A stretch of DNA of 64,000 bases from contig JAAVIC010000001.1 in assembly GCA_014799385.1 (NCBI GenBank), positions 1 through 64,000 of the forward strand. The letters are read 5' to 3'. Within the stretch, counting starts at the first letter, position 1. Every line of letters begins with the position of its first letter. Both the position numbers and the translations under genes were made by a program. The notes under the pieces are model-generated. The model did no database searches. It saw only the letters and a list, made by a program, of their open reading frames with translations, and was not told the origin of the DNA. Shown here one piece after another: positions 24,608 to 33,286 of this stretch. Origin of the DNA: Oscillospiraceae bacterium. Its GTDB lineage: Bacteria > Bacillota > Clostridia > Oscillospirales > Ruminococcaceae.

Positions 24608-25474
24608 TTAACGCTGCTCCAAATGCAGCGCGATTATATCAGCAATTCCGCTTACCATTTTTTTATCGAATGCCTTTTTGGGAATATATGCCAACGGTGA
24701 TTTCCCCTTATACAATATAAACATCTTATCCGACTCGACAAAATAATCCACCGCTTCCCAAGGAACCAAATCGCGGCTCTCATAGGTGCTGCTCTCGCAC
24801 GCGGCAAATCCCTGATGGCTCACAATAAACGTAATCGGCTGCCGCGAGGCAATATCCCCGTCAGCCAGCGACTTGAACCGTGCGCGGGCAATCGCGTGGG
24901 TGATTATGTACACCAAAAGCACGGTGATTCCGCCCGCCGCTAGCGAAATCGGAATAAAATACAGGAAATTATCGCGTGTAATGCCGATAGTGAAATGCAA
25001 GATTCCCATCACGACCAGCGAAATCAGGATAGCAATAAGCCACAACAGCTTCACCAATTTAATGTTCAACAGCATTATGAATGCCGCCGCAGTGTCGCTT
25101 TCGTCCAACAGACCCTCGCCCTTGTACACGTTCTTGCCCATGGAGCGCTCCTCGTACAACAGCTTCATCGGAATCATTCGTTGTTCGTGAGCGTAGCCGA
25201 AACCAAATTCTTTCTGCTTGCACTCGATTATCGCAATCGCGCGAAGCAGCTCCTCCTCGCTGTCAAACATCTTATTCGACACGGTAAACGTTCTGTTCCC
25301 CGCCACTATCGTAATATCGCGCCGCATAACCGCCGCAGACTTGACCTGATCCCAACTGTAAACCGCCGGAATATCGGAGCTTAGCTCATAAACGGCGAAG
25401 ACCCCGCCGAATATATATGTATTGCCATTCTTCTCATCACTTGCGCGCGCGGATTTCAAATCCCGAAACGCCAT
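24608..25474 (-). CDS. Two-helix membrane protein, YcxB-like
   Basis: 288 residues. A cytosolic N-terminal PH-like beta domain (about 1-130) contains YSWDQVKSAAVMRRDITIV. Two transmembrane helices follow (about 137-160 and 170-195). The C-terminal portion, with FIVSHQGFAAC, PWEAVDYFVESDKMFILY and YIPKKAF, closely matches the YcxB-like C-terminal domain pattern. The start at 25474 has AAAGG at a suitable distance; a GTG three codons upstream overlaps it. The role of YcxB-like proteins is unknown. A separate promoter with TATAAT lies upstream, near 25530. Confidence 0.75.
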   Translation of the reverse strand: MAFRDLKSARASDEKNGNTYIFGGVFAVYELSSDIPAVYSWDQVKSAAVMRRDITIVAGNRTFTVSNKMFDSEEELLRAIAIIECKQKEFGFGYAHEQRMIPMKLLYEERSMGKNVYKGEGLLDESDTAAAFIMLLNIKLVKLLWLIAILISLVVMGILHFTIGITRDNFLYFIPISLAAGGITVLLVYIITHAIARARFKSLADGDIASRQPITFIVSHQGFAACESSTYESRDLVPWEAVDYFVESDKMFILYKGKSPLAYIPKKAFDKKMVSGIADIIALHLEQR

Positions 25475-25585
25475 TTCAATCACCCTTTGCCTTAATTTGC
25501 GTACGCCCTTAAATACAATCTCTTTCTATTATAACATACTTTTCCGAAAAAATAAAGGGGGTTTATGTTGATTTTGTGAAATTTT

Positions 25586-25790
25586 TTGCAAAAAAGCAAA
25601 AGCAGGAAACCCGAAGATTCCCTGCCCTGTTCTTTTAATGAACTACCGCCTTGCCGTAGGGTGCAATATAAAACCCGGTACGCAACAGGGTGGGTAAGAT
25701 CGCCCAACGTTTTCACGCTCCCGCCAACCGCAAGGAGAACCTTGCGCGAGGTCTGCAATCCGCCGCCGGAGTCGAAATCCCTTTAATTAA
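25586..25790 (-). ncRNA. Structured small RNA, about 205 nt, possibly 6S-like
   Basis: A minus-strand intergenic unit with no ORF that ends in a terminator (arms GCAGGGAA and TTTCCTGC, then TTTTGCTTTTTT). It has a perfect CGCAAGG-TTCT-CCTTGCG hairpin, a GTTCATTAAAAGAAC hairpin and a CTACGGC...GCGGTAG pair. A TATGAT -10 lies near 25802. The segment TTGCGGTTGGCGGGAGCGTG recalls the bubble region of 6S RNA, but long pairing between the ends is not evident. RNase P, tmRNA and T-box motifs were sought and not found. Confidence 0.5.
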
Positions 25791-25858
25791 TTGTTGGATC
25801 ATAATGGCACACGTATGCGAACAAAGCAGTAATAATAATTTGTACGGTTTTCGGAGGT

Positions 25859-26401
25859 TTATTCGTCCACCTCATCGCCCTCTTCGGCGAACCTTTCGAG
25901 AAACAAATTGCCGATTTCCTCATATTCGTTGTCATCGTCAATCGTACCGAAAGAAATCCCGTCTTCCTCAAAGGACTGTTTGAGTACCACAAAGCTGTCG
26001 TCATCGTCCACGGGAATTACCGCGTGATAGATCACGCCATTATGCTCCATACTGTCGATAAGCTCAAACTTAACGGGTTCTCCGTTCTCATCGCTCAACT
26101 CGAAACAGCCATCCTCATCGGTGATGTTTTCAATTGCGCTGACCCCTTGACGGGCAATCATCATATCCAGAGCATCATTAAACTCCTTGGAGTTTTCAAC
26201 GGGCACAAGTTCGATTTCGCCCAGTTCGTCAACCTTTTCCTTTTCCACCATCATATGGCAGTCCGCGTCCGGGATACCGTTCTCATCGCACTTTATCAGC
26301 GCGTGATATACAACTCCGTTTATTTCGGCTTGATCCACATCAAGAAACCAACGGTTTTCATCGGATACGCGAAGCTCGATCAATTTAGCGTCCTTGTTCA
26401 T
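25859..26401 (-). CDS. Tandem DUF1292-like protein
   Basis: 180 residues, very acidic and soluble. Two copies of a small beta-rich module are visible: residues about 6-65 (LIELRVSDENRWFLDVDQAE and EINGVVYHALIK) and about 95-155 (CFELSDENGEPVKFELIDSM and HNGVIYHAVIPV). This is the DUF1292 pattern found in YrzB-type Firmicutes proteins, here duplicated within one chain. The start has AAGGAG from leader repeat copy I. Function unknown. Confidence 0.8.
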   Translation of the reverse strand: MNKDAKLIELRVSDENRWFLDVDQAEINGVVYHALIKCDENGIPDADCHMMVEKEKVDELGEIELVPVENSKEFNDALDMMIARQGVSAIENITDEDGCFELSDENGEPVKFELIDSMEHNGVIYHAVIPVDDDDSFVVLKQSFEEDGISFGTIDDDNEYEEIGNLFLERFAEEGDEVDE

Positions 26402-26480
26402 AAAAACTCCTTAATTTTAATAGCAAATTGCGAACCGAGCAGACGAGCTTTGCTCGCTTTTGTAATTTGCGCAATCGAAT
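26402..26480 (-). repeat. 5'-leader palindromic repeat, copy I (short)
   Basis: In gene sense: CGCAAATTACAAAAGCGAG, hairpin GAGCAAAGCTC, arm TTCGCAATTTGC and TTAAAATTAAGGAG before the DUF1292-like gene. Confidence 0.65.
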
Positions 26481-26661
26481 AAAATAGCGTTTTCTAAAGA
26501 CTCACATCTAAAAACATTATACACCAAACACGGATTTTTGTCAAGAGGAATTTAGCGGAAAAATGCCCCGAACAGGAGTTTTCACGAAATATCGTTGAAA
26601 ATCGCCAAAACCAAGCCCGAAAATATGTACAAAACATCAATAAGAAAATTAAAAAAATCTA

Positions 26662-26690
26662 TTGACTTTTACTAAAAAATATGGTATCAT
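26662..26690 (+). promoter_or_regulatory. Promoter of the large RNA
   Basis: TTGACT (26662-26667) and TATCAT (26685-26690) with a 17-base spacer. Confidence 0.75.
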
Positions 26691-26696
26691 TTAATC

Positions 26697-27304
26697 AAGG
26701 AACAGAGAAACCGAAGGCAAGCCGAGAGGTCGGTACGGAATCTCTAATCCAAATCCACCGAAAGGAGAACGGTCCGATGGAAACTTAAGTTCGGGTTCTG
26801 AGCGAAGGCTTGGTAGAGTCTAGCTCATCACTTACGAAAGGGAGTTATTCCAATGGGTTGTTAAACTCACGGCGAAAAAATTCAGCTAATTGCAGAAAGG
26901 CGGGCGAATCCAATGGAAAGTGGAGAACCATCTTACATATTGTCTGCGGAGTCGCTGTCCGCTCGGAAGTGACGGTTGAATAGAGGGCGATGGTTTGCAT
27001 AGATGCGCGATGACATCTGAAAGTGCAAAAATCCGCTGAAGCGAAGGCGTTTATGCCGATAAAACCGCACAGAGCGCAGATAACGCAGATTCCTTACCGC
27101 GTAATGCGTTTACATATATTCACAATGGTATGATCGTTTAACGCGTTAAATTTTATCTGAAAGGAATGAGTCCGATGTCCGGAAAAATTTGCTCAACACA
27201 CAAATTTTGATAAGGAGTACGGTCCAATGTAATATCTGTTATCAAGCGAAATTTTTAATTGAATATGATAATCAACTCCCCCTCGGTTTGAGGGGGAGTT
27301 TTAA
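26697..27304 (+). ncRNA. Large structured RNA of about 0.6 kb with five repeated mini-start sites
   Basis: Transcription unit bounded by a promoter and a strong terminator, with no long ORF. Five times it repeats an AAGG-rich ribosome-binding-like stretch, then TCC-R-ATG: ATG at 26777, 26853, 26913, 27175 and 27227. The frames opened are 3, 3, 19, 11 and 1 sense codons long. GGA and TCC around each start can pair. The rest contains many short complementary stretches. Size and looks suggest a large ornate RNA such as ROOL, but I cannot confirm a family by eye. Confidence 0.7.
27274..27304 (+). terminator. Terminator of the large RNA
   Basis: AACTCCCCCTC and GAGGGGGAGTT arms with a 5-base loop and TTTT. 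Confidence 0.9.
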
Positions 27305-27357
27305 TAGTTGATATTTAATAGTTTGTGCGCCGCGTAAGCGGCGCACAAACTATTAAA

Positions 27358-27750
27358 TTATTCAGAGATATTCTCCTGCTCAGCCGCCTTTTCGGGTAGC
27401 TTTGCGCCGCACTTGGGACAGAATGCGTTATCGTTCTTGGTCTTTGCGCCGCACTTCGAGCAAGTAACCTCGCTGCGCAGCTCGTCAAGCTGAGCGGCAA
27501 TCTCAGCCAGCCCCGCATAGCACTCGTCCAGCTCGGCGATGTACTTGTTAAATTCCTCGTTATCCTTGTCGCCGGACTTCGACATCTGATAAATCAGTTC
27601 GCCCAACTTCTCGTATTTGTTCTTGATGTCGCTGCTCAGCGAGCTTTCTTTCAACTTCAGCTTAGAAAAGCGAACGACCTCATCGGTCTTTTTTCCCGCA
27701 GTGGAAACCGCGCTCTTGCCGGTGGAAATTACGTCATCAATAAAGCTCAT
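27358..27750 (-). CDS. Zinc-ribbon protein
   Basis: 130 residues. The N-terminal 90 residues are helical and charged, probably coiled coil, with LKLKESSLSSDIKNKYEKLG and a following acidic helix. The C-terminus has a zinc ribbon, CSKCGAKTKNDNAFCPKCGAK (four cysteines; quoted in part: CSKCGAK and FCPKCGAK). The start at 27750 follows AAAGGAG, and a TTG two codons earlier overlaps that site. This layout is common in Firmicutes proteins of unknown function. Confidence 0.8.
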   Translation of the reverse strand: MSFIDDVISTGKSAVSTAGKKTDEVVRFSKLKLKESSLSSDIKNKYEKLGELIYQMSKSGDKDNEEFNKYIAELDECYAGLAEIAAQLDELRSEVTCSKCGAKTKNDNAFCPKCGAKLPEKAAEQENISE

Positions 27751-28025
27751 TGTCAAATACTCCTTTCAAAGCACCAAATAATGGGAATCATTCCCGCAAT
27801 CCGTATAAAAACCCGATTTATGCATTCCTCCCCTGCCTGCGGCGGGGGAGGAATGCGCCTAGGTTTTTATATGCAGTCTGAGTGGAAATTTTTTCCGAAA
27901 ATTCCCTTATGTGTATTATATCACACTTTCACCAAAAAAGCAAGCGATTTTTGTGGAATTTTTGTGATTATTTCGTAAAATCCACGCGAATCGCGCTTAA
28001 AATTATTACAATCCTGTCATAATTC
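27751..28025. repeat. Intergenic palindrome between divergent genes
   Basis: A perfect 12-bp-arm hairpin GCATTCCTCCCC/GGGGAGGAATGC (27820-27855) is flanked by a further pair GTATAAAAACC/GGTTTTTATA. The sequence CAGTCTGAGTGG just after it matches the right end of MITE-like element 2. No gene is seen. Confidence 0.55.
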
Positions 28026-28054
28026 TTGACATTTCGGAAATTTTGGTGTATAGT
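28026..28054 (+). promoter_or_regulatory. Promoter of the PASTA pseudokinase gene
   Basis: TTGACA (28026-28031) and TATAGT (28049-28054) with a 17-base spacer, about 80 bases before the start codon. Confidence 0.8.
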
Positions 28055-28133
28055 ATAAGTATTGTATTATGTGGAGTGTTTCGTAGAACAAAACATTCCG
28101 AGATGGAAAGATTAGGATGGTGAATTAATCCCG

Positions 28134-29873
28134 ATGATCAAAGAAACGTCACTTTGTATGGGCTGTATGAACGATAAGACCTATGACGGTCCGTGCAAGC
28201 TCTGCGGTTACAGCGACCTTGACCCGTGCATTCCCACGTATCTCGCCCCCAAGACCTATCTCAACGACCGCTACATCATAGGGCGGCTTTTGTCGTATAA
28301 CGGCGAGGGCGCGACCTATATCGGCTATGATACCGCCGCGGGCGTGAAAGTCACGATCAAGGAGTTTATGCCCGATACGCTGTGCACGCGCAAAAAGGGC
28401 GAAACCGACATTGTTGTCAATCCCAACAACAGCGCTCTGTACAAAACATATCTTTCCGAGTTTGCCGACCTTAACCGCACTCTGATGAAACTGCGCGGAA
28501 TGGCGCATATCCAGACCGTTCTGGACGTGTTTTTCGAGAACAACACCTGTTATGCCGTTTTTGAGTTTATCAGCGGAATCTCGCTGAAAACCTATCTCGC
28601 GAACTCCTCGGGCGGGCTTATGTGGGAACAGGTAAAAGAGCTGTTTCCGCCGATACTTACAACTATTTCCATTTTCCACGAGTCGGGATTTATCCACCGC
28701 GGAATCTCGCCGCAAACCATCTTCGTCACCGATAAAATGGAGCTTTTGCTCGCAGGATTCTGTATCACCGCAGCGCGTACCACCAACACCGAGATAGCTT
28801 GCGAAATCTTCAGCGGATATGCCTCTCCCGAACAATACACCAACGATGTCAACGGCACATGGACGGACGTTTACGGTATTTCGTCCGTGTTGTACCGCGT
28901 TCTTACGGGCGCCGCGCCCACCGAGGCGATTGCGCGCACCAAGGGCAGTATGCTTGAGCCTATGATGATAAACCGAAATGTTCCGCCGAACGTTTCCAAG
29001 GTGATTATGCAGGGAATGCGGCTTTCGCCCGAAAACCGTATCCAGTCGATTCGCGAGTTTGTGGATCTGCTGTTCGCGCCGCCGAGGTATGTTCCTGGAG
29101 AAAATTCCGCGCGCACGGAGAATGTCCGTACCTATCCGCCCGCCCCGCGCGAGGAAAAACGCTACCGTAAACAAAAAAAGGAAGAGCGTAAATTCTTCAT
29201 TATTTTGTGCGGAATCGGTGCGCTGCTGATTGCGTTCGCGATTGCCTTCGCGATTACGTTCTCGGGGGCTTGCACCCCGGAGGAAACGCTCTCCTCAACT
29301 AATTCAAGCTCGACCAATTCTTCAAGCAATTCCTCCACGTCATCGGGCGAAAGCTCCGACACATCGGATACGTCATCAAGCACGGGAGAGGAAAGCTCCG
29401 AGCCGATTTCCAACATCTCGACCGTGGAAGTCCCCGATTTCACCAACTACCGATACGAATCCACCGTCACAACATATTCGTCAATATTTACGTTCGTTCC
29501 GAATTATGTATATTCCGATACGGTCGCTGCGGGGCTGATGTACGACCAATCCATCGAGCCGGGCGAGGAAGTTCCGTTCGGTACGCAGATCAAGGTTAAG
29601 GTAAGCAAGGGGCGCAGTATAGTTCCGCTTCCCGATTTTAAGGGGCAAAGTGAAACCGAATATGTGGAACAGCTCACCAGGCTGAACATAAAGTATGACA
29701 TCGAAACCGAGAAAAACAATGATGTTATCAACGGCAGAATCATACGCTGCAGCAAGGAAGTCGGCGATTTGGTGGACGTTGAAAACGGCGAAACGATTAC
29801 GGTATATGTCGCGGAGAACTTCGAGGAATCCGAACCGACAAGCGATCCGGAATCCTCGTCAACGGAGGAATAA
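28134..29873 (+). CDS. PASTA-domain membrane pseudokinase with zinc-binding N-terminus
   Basis: 579 residues. A Cys4 motif (CMGCMNDKTYDGPCKLCGY, 8-26) precedes a protein-kinase fold (about 40-320). The VAIK-type Lys is present (VTIKEFMP), but the HRD Asp is replaced (FIHRGISPQT) and the DFG motif is LAGFC, so both catalytic aspartates are missing. A juxtamembrane basic stretch, one TM helix (about 365-385), a Ser/Thr-rich linker and two PASTA repeats (about 430-500 and 500-570) follow. PASTA domains bind peptidoglycan or muropeptides. It is likely a sensor or scaffold, not an active kinase. pheA follows after three bases. Confidence 0.85.
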   Translation: MIKETSLCMGCMNDKTYDGPCKLCGYSDLDPCIPTYLAPKTYLNDRYIIGRLLSYNGEGATYIGYDTAAGVKVTIKEFMPDTLCTRKKGETDIVVNPNNSALYKTYLSEFADLNRTLMKLRGMAHIQTVLDVFFENNTCYAVFEFISGISLKTYLANSSGGLMWEQVKELFPPILTTISIFHESGFIHRGISPQTIFVTDKMELLLAGFCITAARTTNTEIACEIFSGYASPEQYTNDVNGTWTDVYGISSVLYRVLTGAAPTEAIARTKGSMLEPMMINRNVPPNVSKVIMQGMRLSPENRIQSIREFVDLLFAPPRYVPGENSARTENVRTYPPAPREEKRYRKQKKEERKFFIILCGIGALLIAFAIAFAITFSGACTPEETLSSTNSSSTNSSSNSSTSSGESSDTSDTSSSTGEESSEPISNISTVEVPDFTNYRYESTVTTYSSIFTFVPNYVYSDTVAAGLMYDQSIEPGEEVPFGTQIKVKVSKGRSIVPLPDFKGQSETEYVEQLTRLNIKYDIETEKNNDVINGRIIRCSKEVGDLVDVENGETITVYVAENFEESEPTSDPESSSTEE

Positions 29874-29876
29874 CAG

Positions 29877-30995
29877 ATGGATTTAAGCGAAATACGTGTA
29901 AAAATAGATGAGATAGATGATAAAATCCTCGATTTGTTCATCGAACGAATGAACCTTGCCACCGATGTTGCGAAATACAAGGCGGCGAACAATATGGTGG
30001 TGTTCCAGAGCGACCGCGAGAAGTTCATAATCGATAATGTAAAGCAAAACTCCCCCGAGGAGCTGCGGAAGAGCGCGGCATTCCTGTTTATGAACATTAT
30101 GGATATATCCAAGGTTTCGCAGATAAACGCGATAACCCCGGATATCGAGATTCCGTATACTGCGGAAGCCAAACCGCGACCATCCGTAGCGGTTCAGGGA
30201 ATCGAGGGCGCGTATGGTCACGCTGCCGCCAAGCAATTGTTCCAAAACGGCAGCATCAGCTTTTATGCGGCATTCCACGAGGTATTTGAGGCTGTGGAAA
30301 ACGGCGATGTCGACTACGGAATAATCCCCGTGGAGAACAGCACCGCAGGTGAAGTTACGGTGAATATGGAGCTGCTCGAACGGCATAACGTCTACATCTG
30401 CCGCACCACGTTCGTGGAGTGCGCGCACATTCTGGCGGCGCGTAAGGGAGTCCGCGAGGAGGACATAAAGATTCTTCTCGGACACGAACAGGCGATTCGC
30501 CAATGCGAGGACTATATCCGGAAACGTCCCGAAATCACGGTGATTCCCTATCACAATAACGCGGCGGCGGCGAAGATGGTATCCGAAAATCCCAGTGCCG
30601 AGATGGGCTGTATCTGCTCGGCGGAATGTGCCTCTCTGCACGGGCTTGATATAGTACGTCCGCAAATCGCCACCGACCCCGACAACCGCACGCGGTTTAT
30701 TTGTATCACTAAAAAACCCGAGGTCTATGACAGCGCGGACACGGTGGCGGTTTCGCTGTCGATTCCGAATATTTCGGGAGCGTTGTATCGGCTGCTTACA
30801 AAGTTCGCGGTGAACGGTCTGTCGATGACGAAAATCCAGTCCAAGCCGCTCCCGACGCATATCAAGCAGCAGTTCCCCGATGATTATATGTTCTATATCG
30901 AGTTTACGGGCAGCTTGAATCAGCCTGTAATACGCAAGCTGCTGCGCAATTTCGAGGACGAGCTGAATTATTTTAAGTTCCACGGGAATTTTTGA
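29877..30995 (+). CDS. pheA: Chorismate mutase / prephenate dehydratase
   Basis: A 372-residue bifunctional enzyme for phenylalanine synthesis. Residues 1-85 are AroQ-type chorismate mutase (EIRVKIDEIDDKILDLFIER, with the catalytic Arg/Lys pattern). Residues about 105-285 are prephenate dehydratase: VQGIEGAYGHAAAKQLF, DYGIIPVENSTAGEV and the RTRFICI segment with the catalytic Thr of T-R-F. The C-terminal ACT domain (about 290-365, SIPNISGALYRLL, LSMTKIQSKPL) gives phenylalanine feedback. Adjacent to the pseudokinase without a promoter gap, so probably co-transcribed. Confidence 0.95.
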   Translation: MDLSEIRVKIDEIDDKILDLFIERMNLATDVAKYKAANNMVVFQSDREKFIIDNVKQNSPEELRKSAAFLFMNIMDISKVSQINAITPDIEIPYTAEAKPRPSVAVQGIEGAYGHAAAKQLFQNGSISFYAAFHEVFEAVENGDVDYGIIPVENSTAGEVTVNMELLERHNVYICRTTFVECAHILAARKGVREEDIKILLGHEQAIRQCEDYIRKRPEITVIPYHNNAAAAKMVSENPSAEMGCICSAECASLHGLDIVRPQIATDPDNRTRFICITKKPEVYDSADTVAVSLSIPNISGALYRLLTKFAVNGLSMTKIQSKPLPTHIKQQFPDDYMFYIEFTGSLNQPVIRKLLRNFEDELNYFKFHGNF

Positions 30996-31019
30996 GTGTA
31001 TGAGTGGGGTGAGTGTGGG

Positions 31020-31149
31020 GGCTCTGCCCCCACGCCCCCGCTCAAGGGGCAATGCCCCTTGAGAATCCCAACTCCAATATAGTGTGGTTTTTAATTGAAG
31101 GTTTTCACTGTTGGAATAGCAGTTGTGAGCTTTGTTCTACGTGCCACGC
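31020..31149. repeat. GC-rich palindromes after pheA
   Basis: CTCAAGGGGC and GCCCCTTGAG form a perfect 10-bp hairpin around AAT (about 31047-31069), preceded by a GGGGGC/GCCCCC pair. No T-run follows; termination is uncertain. Confidence 0.5.
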
Positions 31150-31458
31150 TGAGGGTTGCGAATTTAGTGCGTTATAGCCCTAAGCAACTTACCGGCGACT
31201 TGTGCAAATCCGAAATGCGAGCGGCGCGTTGCACCGCAGGTGTAACGGGTCGCCAAATCTCGCTTGCGAGATTTAATGCAAGCACAAATGAAATCCGTTT
31301 TCGGATTTGCTATTTAGATAACGCAATGGCGGCGCAGACAAATCGCGAAAGCCGCCGTTAAAGCGCAGCGAAGCGGAGCTTTAACGGCGAGGCTAGTGCA
31401 GATGAGCGCAGCTCATCTGCACGGTTCGCGATTTGCTTTTTTAAGATAAGGAGAAAAG
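31150..31458 (+). repeat. 5'-leader palindromic repeat, copy J (two modules in tandem)
   Basis: The first module runs from GCGTTATAGCCC and GTGCAAATCCG to GGATTTGCTATTTAGATAA (about 31325). The second is closed by CGCGAAAGCCGCC and GGTTCGCGATTTGC, contains hairpin GCAGATGAGC/GCTCATCTGC, and ends in AAGATAAGGAG, the ispD ribosome binding site. Confidence 0.7.
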
Positions 31459-32154
31459 ATGGTATCTGTTATTATTGTCGCGGCGGGCAATTCCACGCGA
31501 ATGGGCGGTGTAAACAAACAGCTTGAAAAAATCGCCGACACGCCCGTGTTTATAATGAGCGCACTGCGGTTCAACAAGTTGGATAAGGTGGGCGAGATCA
31601 TCATTGTCGCGCCCGAGGACGAAAAAACGCGCTACGAAAAGTTCGCGATGAACTTCGGAATCTCAAAGCTCACGGCAATTGTCGCGGGCGGAGATACGCG
31701 GTTTAAGTCCGTGAAAAATGCCCTGGAGGCGGTTTCCCCCAAGGCGGATTACATAGCTATTCACGATGGCGCGCGCCCGCTTATCGAGAGTGAGGATATA
31801 GAGCGGATATTGGCGGACGCGGAGAAATACAACGCAGCCATTGCCGCCGTTCCCGCAACGGACACAGTGAAAATCGTTGCGTCCAACGGTTTTGTGGAGT
31901 CGACTGTTCCGCGTGAGAAGCTCTACTACGCGCAAACGCCGCAGGTGTTCCAAAAAAAGCTGTATCTCTCGTGCCTGGAAAAGATTGGCTGTCAAGCCGA
32001 ACAGGTTACGGACGACAGCAGTATTCTGGAGCTTGCGGGAGAATACGTGAAAGTCACCGAGGTGAAAAGTACCAATCTTAAAATCACTCACCCCGACGAC
32101 CTTATTGCCGCGCAAGCAATTCACGATAACCGCCACACGGTGAAAATCATATGA
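31459..32154 (+). CDS. ispD: 2-C-methyl-D-erythritol 4-phosphate cytidylyltransferase
   Basis: A 231-residue enzyme of the MEP isoprenoid pathway that activates MEP with CTP. The nucleotide loop is [17 protein letters not shown] (about 5-21), followed by [15 protein letters not shown], the IHDGARPLI signature (about 98-106), PATDTVK and YAQTPQVFQ. The start follows ATAAGGAG. The stop overlaps ispF by an ATGA junction, the usual clostridial arrangement. Confidence 0.96.
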   Translation: MVSVIIVAAGNSTRMGGVNKQLEKIADTPVFIMSALRFNKLDKVGEIIIVAPEDEKTRYEKFAMNFGISKLTAIVAGGDTRFKSVKNALEAVSPKADYIAIHDGARPLIESEDIERILADAEKYNAAIAAVPATDTVKIVASNGFVESTVPREKLYYAQTPQVFQKKLYLSCLEKIGCQAEQVTDDSSILELAGEYVKVTEVKSTNLKITHPDDLIAAQAIHDNRHTVKII

Positions 32155-32633
32155 GAATTGGTATCGGATACGATGTTCATCGGCTGGTCGAGGGGCGGCG
32201 GCTGGTTCTGTGCGGAGTGGAGATTCCGTATGAGCGCGGACTGTTGGGGCACTCGGACGCAGACGTGGCGGTTCACGCGCTGATGGACGCGGTTCTCGGC
32301 GCGCTCGCTCTTGGGGACATCGGCAAGCTGTTCCCCGACAGCGACCCGCAATACAAGGGCGCGGACAGTATGAAGCTGTTGGATACGGTTATCGGTAAAA
32401 TGCGTGGGAAAGGCTTTTCCCTCTGCAACCTGGACATTACGATAATCGCGGAAAAGCCAAAGCTCTCGCCGTATATCGAGCAAATGCGCCAAAACCTCGC
32501 AAAAGCGTTCGGCTGCGATATTTCGCAAATCTCCGTAAAGGCGACAACCGAGGAGGGCTTGGGGCTTGGCGGCGCGGGAATCGGCGCGAACGCGTTCGTG
32601 CTGCTCTCCGCGCGGAGCGTGAAAGCGAAGTGA
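32151..32633 (+). CDS. ispF: 2-C-methyl-D-erythritol 2,4-cyclodiphosphate synthase
   Basis: A 160-residue homotrimeric enzyme that follows IspE in the MEP pathway. The zinc-binding GYDVHRL (8-14) and [20 protein letters not shown] (about 31-50) motifs, [11 protein letters not shown] and the C-terminal [19 protein letters not shown] are all present. Overlaps ispD. Full length. Confidence 0.96.
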   Translation: MRIGIGYDVHRLVEGRRLVLCGVEIPYERGLLGHSDADVAVHALMDAVLGALALGDIGKLFPDSDPQYKGADSMKLLDTVIGKMRGKGFSLCNLDITIIAEKPKLSPYIEQMRQNLAKAFGCDISQISVKATTEEGLGLGGAGIGANAFVLLSARSVKAK

Positions 32634-32723
32634 AACGGAGCTTTCACACGACTGTAGCGCGGCTTTTGCAAATCGAAGATTTGCAAAAGCAAGCGGCGCG
32701 GGAGCAGCATATTGTAAAATCAA

Positions 32724-33227
32724 TTACTGGAATAAATACCGCACCTCGTCCATAAACTTTTCGCGCTCGTATATTTTCGGGTAGAAACCGAACACAAGGT
32801 CGTAAAACTGCGAATCCGAGAGCGCGTCGAACTCCCCGAACAGAAAGCCGGGATAGCTCTTCATCGCGCTTTTCATGGATTTTGCCTTGTCAAGCTCCCC
32901 GCGGACGATTTTCGCGCAGATTTTATCGTTCCCGCAGATAATCCCCGGAATGTGCTTTACCGCCTTGTCAAAATCGTAGTTCAAAACGGGATAGATTCTC
33001 GCGAAATACCGCTCCGCAAGATGATAAAAAGCCTTATCCGCCGCCTTGATTTCGCGCTTTAGCTGCGGAAGAGTTTTCGCAATCGGCTGTTTTTCGTCAT
33101 TGATATGTGAAAGCGTCGCGGAAAGATTGTCCAACAGCGGCACAATATTGTCAATTCCATCGCGTCCGTACAAAGCCTTGAGTATCAACAACACGCGCCC
33201 AAGAGCGTTTTTCTCTGTATTCGGCAC
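32724..33227 (-). CDS. Uncharacterised helical protein
   Basis: 167 residues, almost all helical and without membrane segments or signal peptide. Segments such as LKREIKAADKAFYHLAERYF and GFYPKIYEREKFMDEVRYLF show no family motif known to me. It is convergent with ispF and 59 bases downstream of hpf on the same strand, so it could be co-transcribed with hpf. Function unknown. Confidence 0.65.
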   Translation of the reverse strand: MPNTEKNALGRVLLILKALYGRDGIDNIVPLLDNLSATLSHINDEKQPIAKTLPQLKREIKAADKAFYHLAERYFARIYPVLNYDFDKAVKHIPGIICGNDKICAKIVRGELDKAKSMKSAMKSYPGFLFGEFDALSDSQFYDLVFGFYPKIYEREKFMDEVRYLFQ

Positions 33228-33286
33228 AACATCACCCCGTGGTTATAAATTTCCCCCGCTCCTCGGAACGGGGGATTTTGATGTCA

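Noticed and set aside
25620-25700. T-box leader (AGGGTGG motif on the plus strand)
   Set aside because: The following bases do not match the T-box AGGGTGGNACCGCG, and the terminator and downstream gene are on the other strand.
29883-31052. A 389-codon frame antisense to pheA
   Set aside because: Complete pheA motifs on the plus strand, no ribosome binding site for the antisense frame.
31095-31361. An 88-codon frame upstream of ispD
   Set aside because: It lies within the palindromic leader repeat, has no ribosome binding site, and its sequence is dictated by the repeat.
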